DNA of 64,000 nt from Sulfuricella sp. GTDB taxonomy: Bacteria > Pseudomonadota > Gammaproteobacteria > Burkholderiales > Sulfuricellaceae. A program made the translations under genes and the position numbers. Location of the stretch: the NCBI GenBank assembly GCA_018336195.1, contig JAGXQV010000034.1:1-64000 (forward strand), given 5' to 3'. Below are positions 37,103-45,110 of the stretch, in pieces. Position 1 is the first letter of the stretch. Each line of letters starts with the position of its first letter. The notes under the pieces were generated by a model. The model was not told the DNA's origin, made no database searches, and worked only from the letters and a program-made list of their open reading frames with translations.

Positions 37103-37510
37103 TCAGCTGGCGTCGTCGGAATCGGACGGGTAGTCGTGCGCCGAGAAGACTTCGACCTTCGCCCCAGCCTCGATAAAGAGCTTCACGAACGCGGACACCT
37201 CAACCTCGTCAGTCGTGACAGTGATTTGATCACCTTCACGACTGAGGTGATGTTCAGATACCAGTTGGCCAAGATCAGCTGGCCCTAAGGTGTTGAGCTT
37301 CAAGCTGTGCAGCAACGAGAGCATGTCATCTGAAAATCTCTTATCTTCTGGTTCACCAAACGCGATGGAGTGGCTGCCATCCTTCGAAGCCTGAGTGCTG
37401 AGCTTTTCAATATCCTTTTCGACCTTCTCTGCGTCTTTCGCTCGCTTGAACCTCCCGATGAGAACCAGGTTCATCGAATGCTCAGAGCCGTATTCGTTCC
37501 AAATCTTCAT
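37103..37510 (-). CDS. 135-residue protein of unknown function in the radical SAM-STAND operon
   Basis: A small cytosolic protein. The order of predicted strands and helices (MNLVLIGRFKR, a long charged helix DAEKVEKDIEKLSTQ, a Ser/His-rich turn, then ITVTTDEVEVSAFVKLFIEA and AKVEVFSAHDY) suggests a ferredoxin-like alpha/beta fold. No catalytic or metal motif is visible, and the acidic tail is SDSDDAS. The start overlaps the radical SAM stop as ATGA, and the STAND gene begins 14 bases later. It could be a substrate or adaptor of the radical SAM enzyme or a regulator of the NTPase; I do not recognise a function. Confidence 0.7.
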   Translation of the reverse strand: MKIWNEYGSEHSMNLVLIGRFKRAKDAEKVEKDIEKLSTQASKDGSHSIAFGEPEDKRFSDDMLSLLHSLKLNTLGPADLGQLVSEHHLSREGDQITVTTDEVEVSAFVKLFIEAGAKVEVFSAHDYPSDSDDAS

Positions 37511-38424
37511 GATTGCCTCTCTCGTTTGATTTCGAAGGTATTTCTGAGTTGCTTAAGCGCCGACAGAACGCCGGCGTCTACAATCTTCGCGCCGACGGGC
37601 GAGTACGAACTCGCGCGCAGCATGCCGGACGCGTCTATGTGCGCATAGGCCTGAAGGCCTCGCTCATCGGGGAGTGGGTCGCACGTAGGTAGTCCTGCCG
37701 CACCCGCCTCACTAACCGCCAGGCGCACCTTACCTCTGTAGTTAGTGACCCAGTCCTGAAGTGCTCGGCCGACCACCTCATCTATGCTTGCTACCACGGT
37801 GGTTGCTTGCTGAGGAAGTAACAGCAATTCGCTAGCGCCAACCTTTTGCGCGAGCTCGCTAATCGCGTCAAGTTCTGTAACCGTGCACTCGTTGACTACG
37901 ATGTTGATCCCAAAGGGAGACAAGGTCGCAATCGACTCCATGCCTCGGAGCAGGCTGGCAAACTGCTTTCCGCGCTGCTTTTCATAGGTGCGACCGACCC
38001 CGTCAACGCTAATGCGTGCGAAGTGGATCGAGCCCTTGAGGTGCTCGACCAACTGTGGCGTCAGGCGATGACCATGAGTCGTGAACGTGACCGCGAGCTG
38101 AGTTTCTCCCGCAGCCCGTTTGCAAATGTCGACGAAGTCAGAGTGCAGCGTGGGTTCGCCGCCGCCAAATCCGATGCCGAGGCACCCCTCAGTATCCAAT
38201 TCCTTCAACCAGCCGAGCACCTGGCCAGTACGCAGTGATGCCTTGTGCTTTGGCGCGTAGCAGTACCCGCAGTGAAGGTCGCAAACATTGGTGAGTGCAA
38301 TGGATACCTGTCGGGGGGACGAAGACCAAGCCGCTTCTTTGGGGCGCAACTCGTCTAGCAGGACGTTCAGACCTGAAAGTCGATCAAAAAGATGCACCCC
38401 GTTTGGGCCAATTCTGGACTTCAT
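37507..38424 (-). CDS. Radical SAM enzyme of the candidate defence operon
   Basis: A 305-residue protein. The [4Fe-4S] motif C48-x3-C52-x2-C55 lies in NVCDLHCGYCYAPKH, followed by the SAM motif GFGGGEPTL near residue 90 and a strand-helix pattern typical of the radical SAM barrel (TFTTHGHRLT, ISVDGVGR). The C-terminal part (LPTCDPLPDERG...YAHIDASG) recalls a degenerate SPASM-like tail with a single Cys, so extra Fe-S clusters are unlikely. It is not an obvious viperin: motif surroundings and tail differ. The substrate is unknown. It is the first clear gene of a three-gene operon with ATGA overlap to the next gene. Confidence 0.85.
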   Translation of the reverse strand: MKSRIGPNGVHLFDRLSGLNVLLDELRPKEAAWSSSPRQVSIALTNVCDLHCGYCYAPKHKASLRTGQVLGWLKELDTEGCLGIGFGGGEPTLHSDFVDICKRAAGETQLAVTFTTHGHRLTPQLVEHLKGSIHFARISVDGVGRTYEKQRGKQFASLLRGMESIATLSPFGINIVVNECTVTELDAISELAQKVGASELLLLPQQATTVVASIDEVVGRALQDWVTNYRGKVRLAVSEAGAAGLPTCDPLPDERGLQAYAHIDASGMLRASSYSPVGAKIVDAGVLSALKQLRNTFEIKRERQS

Positions 38425-38447
38425 AAGTCATTATCACCGAAAGCAGT

Positions 38448-38624
38448 TCAACCTTTAAACTTGTCTTCGAGCGCGTCGATGTTCTCAATACAGCTGTTGG
38501 CACGTTCGTCCGTTAAGCGTCTAACTATCGTCAGCGCCTGCAGCCCATGTTCTGCTGATTCGAGGATGCGATTCTTATATGGTAACAGCTTGATCACCGA
38601 GAATTCGTCCGAGGCGATCTGCAC
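38448..38624 (-). CDS. Short reading frame upstream of the radical SAM gene (possible small or truncated gene)
   Basis: From a GTG at 38624 this frame gives 58 residues ending LTDERANSCIENIDALEDKF and two more residues before TGA, 23 bases upstream of the radical SAM gene on the same strand. It looks like coding sequence: helical, charged, with reasonable codon use. No ribosome site precedes the GTG, and upstream of it the sequence becomes GC-rich and unrelated. It may be a fourth small gene of the operon or the 3' remnant of a gene cut at the island edge. Confidence 0.35.
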   Translation of the reverse strand: MQIASDEFSVIKLLPYKNRILESAEHGLQALTIVRRLTDERANSCIENIDALEDKFKG

Positions 38625-38875
38625 CGTGTGAATGAATGCAGCGACCGAACCAGGGCCGGGCTGGTGCGGAATCGCGACTTCCGGTTTCGCTGCTCAGCGG
38701 TCGTTCATGGAATGCAGCTTCACCGTCCGCTAAGGCCGAGGAGCGGTCATCTCCGGTAGCGGCCACGACCGGCAGTTCCTGGCTCGAAACACTCATGGCG
38801 AAAAGCCCCCCCAAAGCAGACACCGACAATGGCGCAGCTACATAGCCCAGCCCCGCGCAAGGCCGGCCAGCCGCG
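38625..38875. other. GC-rich gene-free junction at the island edge
   Basis: About 250 bases between the small frame and the DUF2058 gene. Reading frames are short and lack ribosome sites. The composition switches here from the lower-GC island to GC-rich sequence, so it probably marks the right boundary of the acquired segment. No direct repeats or integrase were found. Confidence 0.35.
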
Positions 38876-39412
38876 CTACCACATCAAGTCGTCGGGAATC
38901 TGGAAAGCGGCATAGGGATCGTCCGCGTCGATCTCGGTGCTGGTCTTGTTCACCCGAACCACGAGCGAGGCATCACGCTCGGCGATCTTGTCGGCGATAA
39001 TACTGGGTACCAATTCGGTGGTGCCGCCCAGGCAGACAATCGCCAAGCGACCGGCCGCCAAATGCGCCTGGACCGTGGCCGACACATAAATCCGTTCGAT
39101 TTTATTGTCGCGGGTGAAATTGTAGGCGATGTCGCCGGCCCCCTTGCTCTGGCGATTCTGCTGCACCATCTGGGTGATTTGCGCCATGATTGCTTTGTGG
39201 GTGGCGGCCGCGTCGCGCTGGGCATTGAGTTCGCGGGATCGCTCGGCATTCTTGCGTTGCGTTTCGAGTGCGGCCAGGCGTGCCTCATCGACACTTTGCG
39301 TGCCGGTCCGGCGCTCGACCTTCTTCTGATTGTTTTTGTCGTGACTGGTTTGTTTGACCTTGCTTTTGTCGACTAGGCCGGCTTTCAAAAACTGTTCTTG
39401 CAATGAGGCCAT
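38876..39412 (-). CDS. DUF2058 family protein (YaiL-like)
   Basis: A 178-residue cytosolic protein. The N-terminus MASLQEQFLKAGLVDKSKVK and the following Lys/Gln-rich, Ala-rich helix (LETQRKNAERSRELNAQRDA) are characteristic of DUF2058 proteins. The globular C-terminus (YNFTRDNKIERIYVSATVQA) is also conserved. The function is unknown. It is a chromosomal core gene type and so helps fix the right edge of the island. Confidence 0.88.
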   Translation of the reverse strand: MASLQEQFLKAGLVDKSKVKQTSHDKNNQKKVERRTGTQSVDEARLAALETQRKNAERSRELNAQRDAAATHKAIMAQITQMVQQNRQSKGAGDIAYNFTRDNKIERIYVSATVQAHLAAGRLAIVCLGGTTELVPSIIADKIAERDASLVVRVNKTSTEIDADDPYAAFQIPDDLMW

Positions 39413-39570
39413 ACGTGCTACTCCGTGGATGGGAACGGTTGGCTCAGGCAGCCGTAGCGGCCTGACCAGCGAAAAGACACCATCATAGCAAATGTCGATT
39501 CAGCACACCGGGGTACGACGTTGTTGGCGCTCATGGCTAGCATCTGGCAACACAACCTTGGTAAGCACCC

Positions 39571-40287
39571 TCACCCCAAATACGCGGCCAGCACCCGTTC
39601 GTCCTGGTGAAGCTGGGTGGGGGTGCCTTCGATGGCGATGCGGCCGTGTTCCATCACGTAGGCGTAGTCGGCGACTTCCAGGGCGCTGTGGGCGAACTGT
39701 TCGACCAGCAGGAGGGTAATGCCGGCTTCCTTGAGACGGCGGATGGTGTTGAACACTTCCTGGACGATCACCGGGGCGAGGCCCATCGACGGTTCGTCGA
39801 GCAGCATCACCTTGGGCATCGCCATCAGGGCGCGGCCTATCGCGAGCATTTGCTGTTCGCCGCCGGAGAGGGTGCCGGCGCTTTGTTGGCGGCGCTCCTT
39901 GAGGCGCGGGAAGAGTTCGTAGACCCGCTCCAGTTCGGCGGCGGCCTTGCCGCGAAACCCCAGGAAACGCGGCAGATGGCTGTAGGCGCCGAGCAGCAGG
40001 TTGTCTTCGACGGAAAGCGGGCCGAACACCTTGCGCCCTTCCGGCGCATGGGCCAACCCCAGGCGGGCGATGCGCGAGGCGTCCAGCCCCTGCACCGGCT
40101 GACCGTCGAGGAGCACCGTGCCGCCGGTCGGCTTGAGCATTCCGGAAATAGCGCGCATGGTGGTGGTCTTGCCGGCGCCGTTGGCGCCGATCAGGGCCAC
40201 CACGCTGCCTTGTTTGACTTCCAGGGAAGTACCCGCCAGCACTTCGCTGGCGCCGTATCCGGCGTGGAGGTTATCGACCAGAAGCAT
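39571..40287 (-). CDS. livF: Branched-chain amino acid-type ABC transporter ATPase LivF
   Basis: A 238-residue ABC ATPase. Walker A is GANGAGKTT, the signature is LSGGEQQMLAIGRAL and Walker B is PKVMLLDEPSMGLAP. The LivF length and the PEGRKVFGPLSVEDNLLLGAY stretch are typical. It works with the LivG-like ATPase domain of the upstream fused protein. It is the last gene of the livJ-livH-livMG-livF operon. Substrate may be branched-chain amino acids, amides or urea; this cannot be told from the ATPase. Confidence 0.94.
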   Translation of the reverse strand: MLLVDNLHAGYGASEVLAGTSLEVKQGSVVALIGANGAGKTTTMRAISGMLKPTGGTVLLDGQPVQGLDASRIARLGLAHAPEGRKVFGPLSVEDNLLLGAYSHLPRFLGFRGKAAAELERVYELFPRLKERRQQSAGTLSGGEQQMLAIGRALMAMPKVMLLDEPSMGLAPVIVQEVFNTIRRLKEAGITLLLVEQFAHSALEVADYAYVMEHGRIAIEGTPTQLHQDERVLAAYLG

Positions 40288-40305
40288 GTTTGTTCATCCC
40301 TTACA

Positions 40306-42231
40306 TTATGCCGCGCCAGCCGATCCCAGATACGCTTCGATCACCTTGGGATGGCGCTTCACTTCCGCCGCGCTGCCCGCCGCGATCACCTTGCCGCCAT
40401 CCAGCACGGTGACGGTGTCGCACAGTTCGCTGACCACGTCCATGTGGTGCTCGATGAGGATCATGGTCACGCCGCGCTGGTGGATGCGCCGGATGATTTC
40501 CACCAGCTTGCTCACGTCGGGGTAGGCGAGGCCGGCGGCGGGTTCGTCGAGGATCAGCAGTTCCGGCTTGCGCGCCAGGGCGCGGGCGATTTCCAGGAAG
40601 CGCTGGGCGCCGTAAGTGAGGTCTTTGGCCTTGCTGCGCGCCTGGTCGCGCAGGCCCACCAACTCCAGCAGTGCTAGGGCGTCGGCCTGCGCCTGGCGTT
40701 CCTCGCCGCGCGCCAGCCCCAGCAACACCAGCGGCAAAGGGCTGCGGTAGACGCCCTTGAGCGCGACCATTACGTTGTCGAGGGTGGACAGTTCGCCGAA
40801 CAACTGGAGATTCTGGAAAGTGCGCGCCACCCCGACCCGCGCCACCTTAAACAGGCTGCCCTGCGGCAGCGCTTGCCCGTTAAGCAACAGCTCCCCGGAA
40901 GTGGGCGCATACAGCCCGGAAATCACGTTGACGGCGGTGCTCTTGCCCGAGCCGTTGGGGCCGATCAGGCCGTGGATGTCGCCGGCGCGCACGCTCATGG
41001 AAACGCCGTCCACCGCTTTCACTCCGCCGAAATAGCGCTTCAAGTCGCGCAGTTCCAGGAGGGTTGTGGCGTCGCCCGGTTGTTGCGGCAGCACGGCATC
41101 CAGCGCCGCGGGCGGCGGCAGGTCGGGCGGCGCGACGCGGAACAAGCGCGCCAGTTGTTGTGCGGCGAAGCCCATCAAGCCTTCCGGCAGGCCGACCACC
41201 ACCGAGAACAACATCAGGGCGAAAATCGCCTTGCGCCAATCCTCGGTATTGGCGACCACCATGCCGCCCCCCACCAGCAGGCCCATGGCGACGATCGGCG
41301 CGATGGCCTGGAAAGGCCGCGCGGTCTTCCTGACCAGGTTGCGGATGCCGGCGACCAGCGCCACCAGCAGCCCAAGCCCGGAAAACACCTGAAACAGGAA
41401 ACGGTTGGAGAGCAGATTGGGCAACAGGACGATCAACGACGCGCCGACGAAGGCGCCCCACAGGCTCTTGCGCCCGCCCAGCACCACCCCCAGCAGCAGG
41501 ATGACCATCAGTTCGTAGCCGTAGCTGTTGGGTTGCAGGTATTGGAAATTGAAGGCATACAGCCCTCCGGCCAAGCCGCCCAGCGCGGAACCCAAAGCAA
41601 AGCCGGCGACCTTGTGGCGATAGGTGCCCACCCCCATCGCGTCGGTGGCGATGGGGCTGTCGCGCAGTGCCTCGAAAGCCCGCCCCCATTGGGACGACAA
41701 CAGGTTGCGCAGCCCCGTCCACACCAGCGCCAGCAACACCAGGCACAGCCAGTAGAAAGCCGGGGCATCGAGGGCGTGGCCGAACAACGGCGGGCGGCTC
41801 AGGCTCAGCCCCTGCGCGCCGCCGGTGAGGGATTCCCACTCGTTGAGGGTGGTGGCGGAAAGTGCCGAAAAACTCAAGGTCGCCAGGGCGAACTGCGGGC
41901 CTTCCAGGCGCAACGCAGGCAGGGCCAACAAGCCACCGAGACCCAGCCCCACCAGCGCAGCAACCGCCAACGCCGGGAACAGGCCGAAGCCGAGCGCAGT
42001 GACCGATAGGCCGGCGGCATAGGCACCCAGCCCGAGGAACGCCGCCTGGGCCAGGTTGACCTGCCCGAGATAGCCCACCGTGACGTCCAGGCCGATCAGC
42101 AGGATGCCGTAGATCGCCAGCAGGGTCAGCAGGCCCAGCGCGTAGGGGTTGTTCACCGCCAAGGGGACGGCGGCGAGCAGGGCGAAAGCGAGGACTTCGG
42201 CACCACGCAGGAGGAGGAAACGTTTCAACAT
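40306..42231 (-). CDS. Fused permease-ATPase LivM-LivG
   Basis: A 641-residue fusion. Residues 1 to about 300 are a LivM-type permease with eight or more membrane segments and GGRKSLWGAFVGA. A further hydrophobic stretch (310-355) precedes the ATPase, which starts near residue 390. Walker A GPNGSGKST is at 424-432, and the signature region reads LTYGAQRFLEIARALARKPE with Walker B LLILDEPAAGLAYPD. Separate livM and livG genes are the rule in E. coli; fused forms occur in some proteobacteria. Gaps to neighbours are under 20 bases, so it is co-transcribed with livH and livF. Confidence 0.93.
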   Translation of the reverse strand: MLKRFLLLRGAEVLAFALLAAVPLAVNNPYALGLLTLLAIYGILLIGLDVTVGYLGQVNLAQAAFLGLGAYAAGLSVTALGFGLFPALAVAALVGLGLGGLLALPALRLEGPQFALATLSFSALSATTLNEWESLTGGAQGLSLSRPPLFGHALDAPAFYWLCLVLLALVWTGLRNLLSSQWGRAFEALRDSPIATDAMGVGTYRHKVAGFALGSALGGLAGGLYAFNFQYLQPNSYGYELMVILLLGVVLGGRKSLWGAFVGASLIVLLPNLLSNRFLFQVFSGLGLLVALVAGIRNLVRKTARPFQAIAPIVAMGLLVGGGMVVANTEDWRKAIFALMLFSVVVGLPEGLMGFAAQQLARLFRVAPPDLPPPAALDAVLPQQPGDATTLLELRDLKRYFGGVKAVDGVSMSVRAGDIHGLIGPNGSGKSTAVNVISGLYAPTSGELLLNGQALPQGSLFKVARVGVARTFQNLQLFGELSTLDNVMVALKGVYRSPLPLVLLGLARGEERQAQADALALLELVGLRDQARSKAKDLTYGAQRFLEIARALARKPELLILDEPAAGLAYPDVSKLVEIIRRIHQRGVTMILIEHHMDVVSELCDTVTVLDGGKVIAAGSAAEVKRHPKVIEAYLGSAGAA

Positions 42232-42244
42232 GGTCGGGCCTCGC

Positions 42245-43123
42245 TCAGACTTTACGGATGCTGGCTTTGCCGAACACCCCGTTGGGGCGCACCGCCAGGG
42301 CGAGGATCAGCAACACCAGGCCCGGCGCCTCGCGCCAGCCGCTGCCCAGGTAGAAGCTGGTGAGGCTTTCCAGCGCCCCCAGGAACAGCCCGATCAGCAC
42401 CACCCCGAAGCCCGAATCCAGCCCCGCCACCACCGCCACGGAGAATGCCTTGAGGATCAGCGCGGACGCCATGGTCGGGCCGACAGTGGTAATCGGGGAA
42501 ATCAGGATGCCCGCCATCGCCGCCACAAACCCCGACAAGCCGTAGGACAACATGATGGTGCGGGTCGCGGATATCCCCATCAATTCGGCGGCATCGCGAT
42601 CCGCAGAGACGGCTTCGAAGGCCTTGCCCAGCAAGGTCTTGCGCTTGAACAGCTCGACCAGCCCCATCACCGCCAGGACGCCGATGCCGACCGAGAGTTC
42701 GAGGGGGGTGACGCTGACCCCGAAAAATTGCAGCGGGTCGGAAGAAATCGGCGTGGGAAAGGGGCGGTCGTCGCGCCCCCAGATGTTCTCGGCGGCGGAA
42801 AACCCCAGCAGGCCGAGAATGATGGTAAGGAGGATCCACCCCTCGCTCTTTTGCTCCAGCGCCAGGCGCACCCCGGCGCGCTCGACGAACAGCCCGAGAA
42901 CCGCGCCGAACAGCAACCCGCCGGGCACCACCAGCCAGTAGGGCAGGCCCAGGTTAATCAGGGTGAGGCTGAAGAAGGCGGACAGCATCACCAGTTCGCC
43001 CTGGCCGAAATTGATGCTCTTGCTGGTGGCGTAGGTAAGCTGAAAACCGTAGGCGATGAGCGCGTAAACGAGACCCATCAGGGCGCCGCTGACGGTCATC
43101 TGGGCAATGATTAATGTATCCAT
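42245..43123 (-). CDS. livH: Branched-chain amino acid-type ABC permease LivH
   Basis: A 292-residue inner-membrane permease with about eight hydrophobic segments. Recognisable motifs are LIAYGFQLTYATSKSINFGQGE near the N-terminus and AVSADRDAAELMGI in the cytoplasmic EAA-type loop. The ATG at 43123 (MDTLIIAQMTVSG) is chosen over an upstream in-frame Met, which would extend into the terminator region. It follows livJ past a hairpin that probably lowers its expression relative to the binding protein. Confidence 0.93.
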   Translation of the reverse strand: MDTLIIAQMTVSGALMGLVYALIAYGFQLTYATSKSINFGQGELVMLSAFFSLTLINLGLPYWLVVPGGLLFGAVLGLFVERAGVRLALEQKSEGWILLTIILGLLGFSAAENIWGRDDRPFPTPISSDPLQFFGVSVTPLELSVGIGVLAVMGLVELFKRKTLLGKAFEAVSADRDAAELMGISATRTIMLSYGLSGFVAAMAGILISPITTVGPTMASALILKAFSVAVVAGLDSGFGVVLIGLFLGALESLTSFYLGSGWREAPGLVLLILALAVRPNGVFGKASIRKV

Positions 43124-43148
43124 CGAGGCATTGGTCGTGGGAAAAGAA

Positions 43149-43172
43149 GCGGGGGAGCCGAAGCTCCCCCGC
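43149..43172 (-). terminator. Intrinsic terminator or attenuator between livJ and livH
   Basis: GCGGGGGAGC and GCTCCCCCGC pair perfectly around a four-base loop, followed on the minus strand by TTCTTTT. It lies just after the livJ stop and before livH. Partial termination here would give more binding protein than permease, as is common for such operons. Confidence 0.8.
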
Positions 43173-43180
43173 AATGCGGA

Positions 43181-44404
43181 TTACATCGAAGCGTTCTTGG
43201 TGAGGCGTTGCTTGTCCGCGTCGTTGCTGAACACCACCCGGCCATCCTTAATCATGCCCATCACCGCGTGTTCGCGGCGGAAGGCTTCATGGGTCTGCTC
43301 GTTGGCGGGGTCCCACTTGCTGAATGGATGCTGCCAGGTGGCGATGACGCCTTTCACCGGCTCTTTCAGGTCTTCCAGGGCGGCCTTGATCTTCTGGGTA
43401 TCGCCGCTTTGCGCCTGCTTCACGGCGGCGGCAAAAATGTACACCGCATCGTAGCCTTGCGCGGCGGAAACCGGGGAAGGAATGCGTTCCACGCCATAGG
43501 TCTTGTGGTACGCGCCGATGAAAGCCTTGGCCTTGGGGGTGATCGGGTCTTCGATGAAGGTCTGCGGCATCAGGGTGCCGTCGCCGTTCTTGCCGGCATT
43601 GTCGATGTAGTTGGACATGGAGAGCGTCCACCCGCCGATCAACGGATCCTTCATGCCCATCTTGGCCATGCCGTTGGAAACCGCCGCCATTTCCGGGCCG
43701 ATACCCCAGATCAGGATGGCCTGGGCGCCGCTCGACTTGGCGCGCAGCAATTGGGCGGTCATGTCCTTGTCGCCGATGTTGAATTTCTCGGTGGCGACCA
43801 CTTGCAGCTTGTTGCCCTGTTTCTTGATCTGCTCGACCAGGTCGTCGCGCCCGGACACCCCGTAGTTGGTGGAGTCGTGGAGGATCGCCACCTTGGTGAA
43901 TTTGCGGCTGATCGCGTCTTCCACCACCATCGCCGCCTGGATGCCGTCATGCGCGGCGAAACGGAAAATCGACAGGTCTTTCACGCCGGCCTTGCTCCAC
44001 TGGGTCATGGACGCCGAACCGGCGGCGGGGGTAATGATCTTGGTGATGCCTTTTTCCTGGAGATGCTTGTCGCCGGCCAGCACCACCCCGGTATTCACGC
44101 TGCCGATGACCCCGGACAGGTCGCCCATCGACGCCAATTCCTGGGCAATCAGCGCACCCCGCTCGTTCTTGGCTTCGTCGTCACGCTCCACCACTTCGAT
44201 CTTCATCTTCTTGGCGCCCACCGCGATACCGCCGGCCGCGTTGATCTCATTGATGGCCAGCTTGGCGCCGTCGCGCATCGACGCGCCCATCGGCGCGGAA
44301 CCGCCGGTGAAAGGGCCGGTGATGGCGATCTTGATGGTATCGCCGGCAAAAGCCGAAGTCGCGAACAGGGCGGCAAAGGATGCCGCAAGCAAGGTTTTTT
44401 TCAT
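43181..44404 (-). CDS. Periplasmic substrate-binding protein of a branched-chain amino acid-type ABC transporter
   Basis: A 407-residue exported binding protein (signal MKKTLLAASFAALFATSAFA). It has the LivJ/type I periplasmic binding fold: IAITGPFTGGSAPMGASMRDG at the N-terminus, GVIGSVNTGVVLA, and YGVSGRDDLVEQIKK. Members bind leucine/isoleucine/valine, amides, urea or aromatic acids; which one cannot be told here. It is the first gene of the liv operon and is separated from the permease genes by a hairpin. Confidence 0.92.
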   Translation of the reverse strand: MKKTLLAASFAALFATSAFAGDTIKIAITGPFTGGSAPMGASMRDGAKLAINEINAAGGIAVGAKKMKIEVVERDDEAKNERGALIAQELASMGDLSGVIGSVNTGVVLAGDKHLQEKGITKIITPAAGSASMTQWSKAGVKDLSIFRFAAHDGIQAAMVVEDAISRKFTKVAILHDSTNYGVSGRDDLVEQIKKQGNKLQVVATEKFNIGDKDMTAQLLRAKSSGAQAILIWGIGPEMAAVSNGMAKMGMKDPLIGGWTLSMSNYIDNAGKNGDGTLMPQTFIEDPITPKAKAFIGAYHKTYGVERIPSPVSAAQGYDAVYIFAAAVKQAQSGDTQKIKAALEDLKEPVKGVIATWQHPFSKWDPANEQTHEAFRREHAVMGMIKDGRVVFSNDADKQRLTKNASM

Positions 44405-44541
44405 TCGAATTCCCCTTCTTGGTCAAGAGTTGGCGGAAACGCCCAAGCCGGCTGGCAGGCGACGCTGGAGCCGGTGATTCTACCCAAGTTGGGCGGGGAA
44501 TGGGAAACGGCGGGGAAACACCACCCCGCCGGGAAAAGCGC

Positions 44542-44862
44542 TCAGCCGGCCTGGCCGTCCTTTTCCCGCAGCGACTGGAAAAACGCCTTGCCCTGTCCGC
44601 CGCAGAATCCGCAGCACGGCTCGGCCTCGATACCGTCCAGCCATGCCTCGATCTCGCTGCGCTCGGGCACGCCGGAATGCACCTGCTCGGCATCGATGAA
44701 CACCCCGGTGGCTTCCATCACTCCCGCCCCCTGGATGCCCGCGATGATCCGCGCCTTTTCCAGGCGCACTTCCAAACCGCGCTCCGCGATCATTGCCTGG
44801 ATCAACTCGTAAGTCGCCGAATTGTCGACGCGACTGCTGCTTACCACCTTGATGGTTTTCAT
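44542..44862 (-). CDS. Thioredoxin-like small protein lacking the CXXC active site
   Basis: A 106-residue cytosolic protein resembling the small redox-active disulfide / thioredoxin_3 family: MKTIKVV strand, a helix ELIQAMIAERGLEVRLEK, GVMEATGVFIDAEQVHSGVP and SEIEAWLDG. The place of the usual CxxC reads SSSRVDNSAT, so the catalytic cysteines are absent. Three cysteines instead appear near the C-terminus in EPCCGFCGGQG, which could bind metal. The start at 44862 is preferred over an upstream Met at 44877. No partner gene is adjacent. Confidence 0.65.
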   Translation of the reverse strand: MKTIKVVSSSRVDNSATYELIQAMIAERGLEVRLEKARIIAGIQGAGVMEATGVFIDAEQVHSGVPERSEIEAWLDGIEAEPCCGFCGGQGKAFFQSLREKDGQAG

Positions 44863-45000
44863 GTGAATACTCCGCAAGCCGCCCCGCGCGACATGGCGGG
44901 GCCAGAAACGGTGGACGATATCACTAGGGAAAGAAGCGATCCTTGTGTTGGATCAAGGGTGGAAGAAAACACCCGATTGTTGAGACCATGCGGAAAAAAG

Positions 45001-45087
45001 TAGGGCGGATGAGCGTAGCGTTATCCGCCGTATGTCGTCATTCCAGGCATCCCATGCGGCGGAAGACGCTAGCGCTTTTCCGCCCTA
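45001..45087. repeat. Inverted intergenic repeat (TAGGGCGGA family)
   Basis: The left end TAGGGCGGATGAGCGTAGCG (from 45001, continuing to 45029) and the right end (45058-45087, reading TAGGGCGGAAAAGCGCTAGC on the minus strand) form an imperfect inverted pair. It belongs to a common dispersed family in proteobacteria. A half copy (TAGCGTTATCCGCCGTATG) is at 45788-45806, next to the higA stop. Confidence 0.75.
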
Positions 45088-45110
45088 TCGATGCGCCGAT
45101 TTACGTTTTG

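Noticed and set aside
37507-38424. Radical SAM gene as a prokaryotic viperin
   Set aside because: Sequence around the CxxxCxxC motif and the C-terminal tail do not resemble viperins, and no nucleotide kinase neighbour is present.
32543-38875. Prophage or integrative element with att sites
   Set aside because: No integrase, phage structural genes, tRNA or matching direct repeats were found; only composition and gene content mark the island.
44941-44958. FNR-type box upstream of the thioredoxin-like gene
   Set aside because: TTGTGTTGGATCAA has only one good half-site, and no -10 is found at the spacing seen in the nos promoters.
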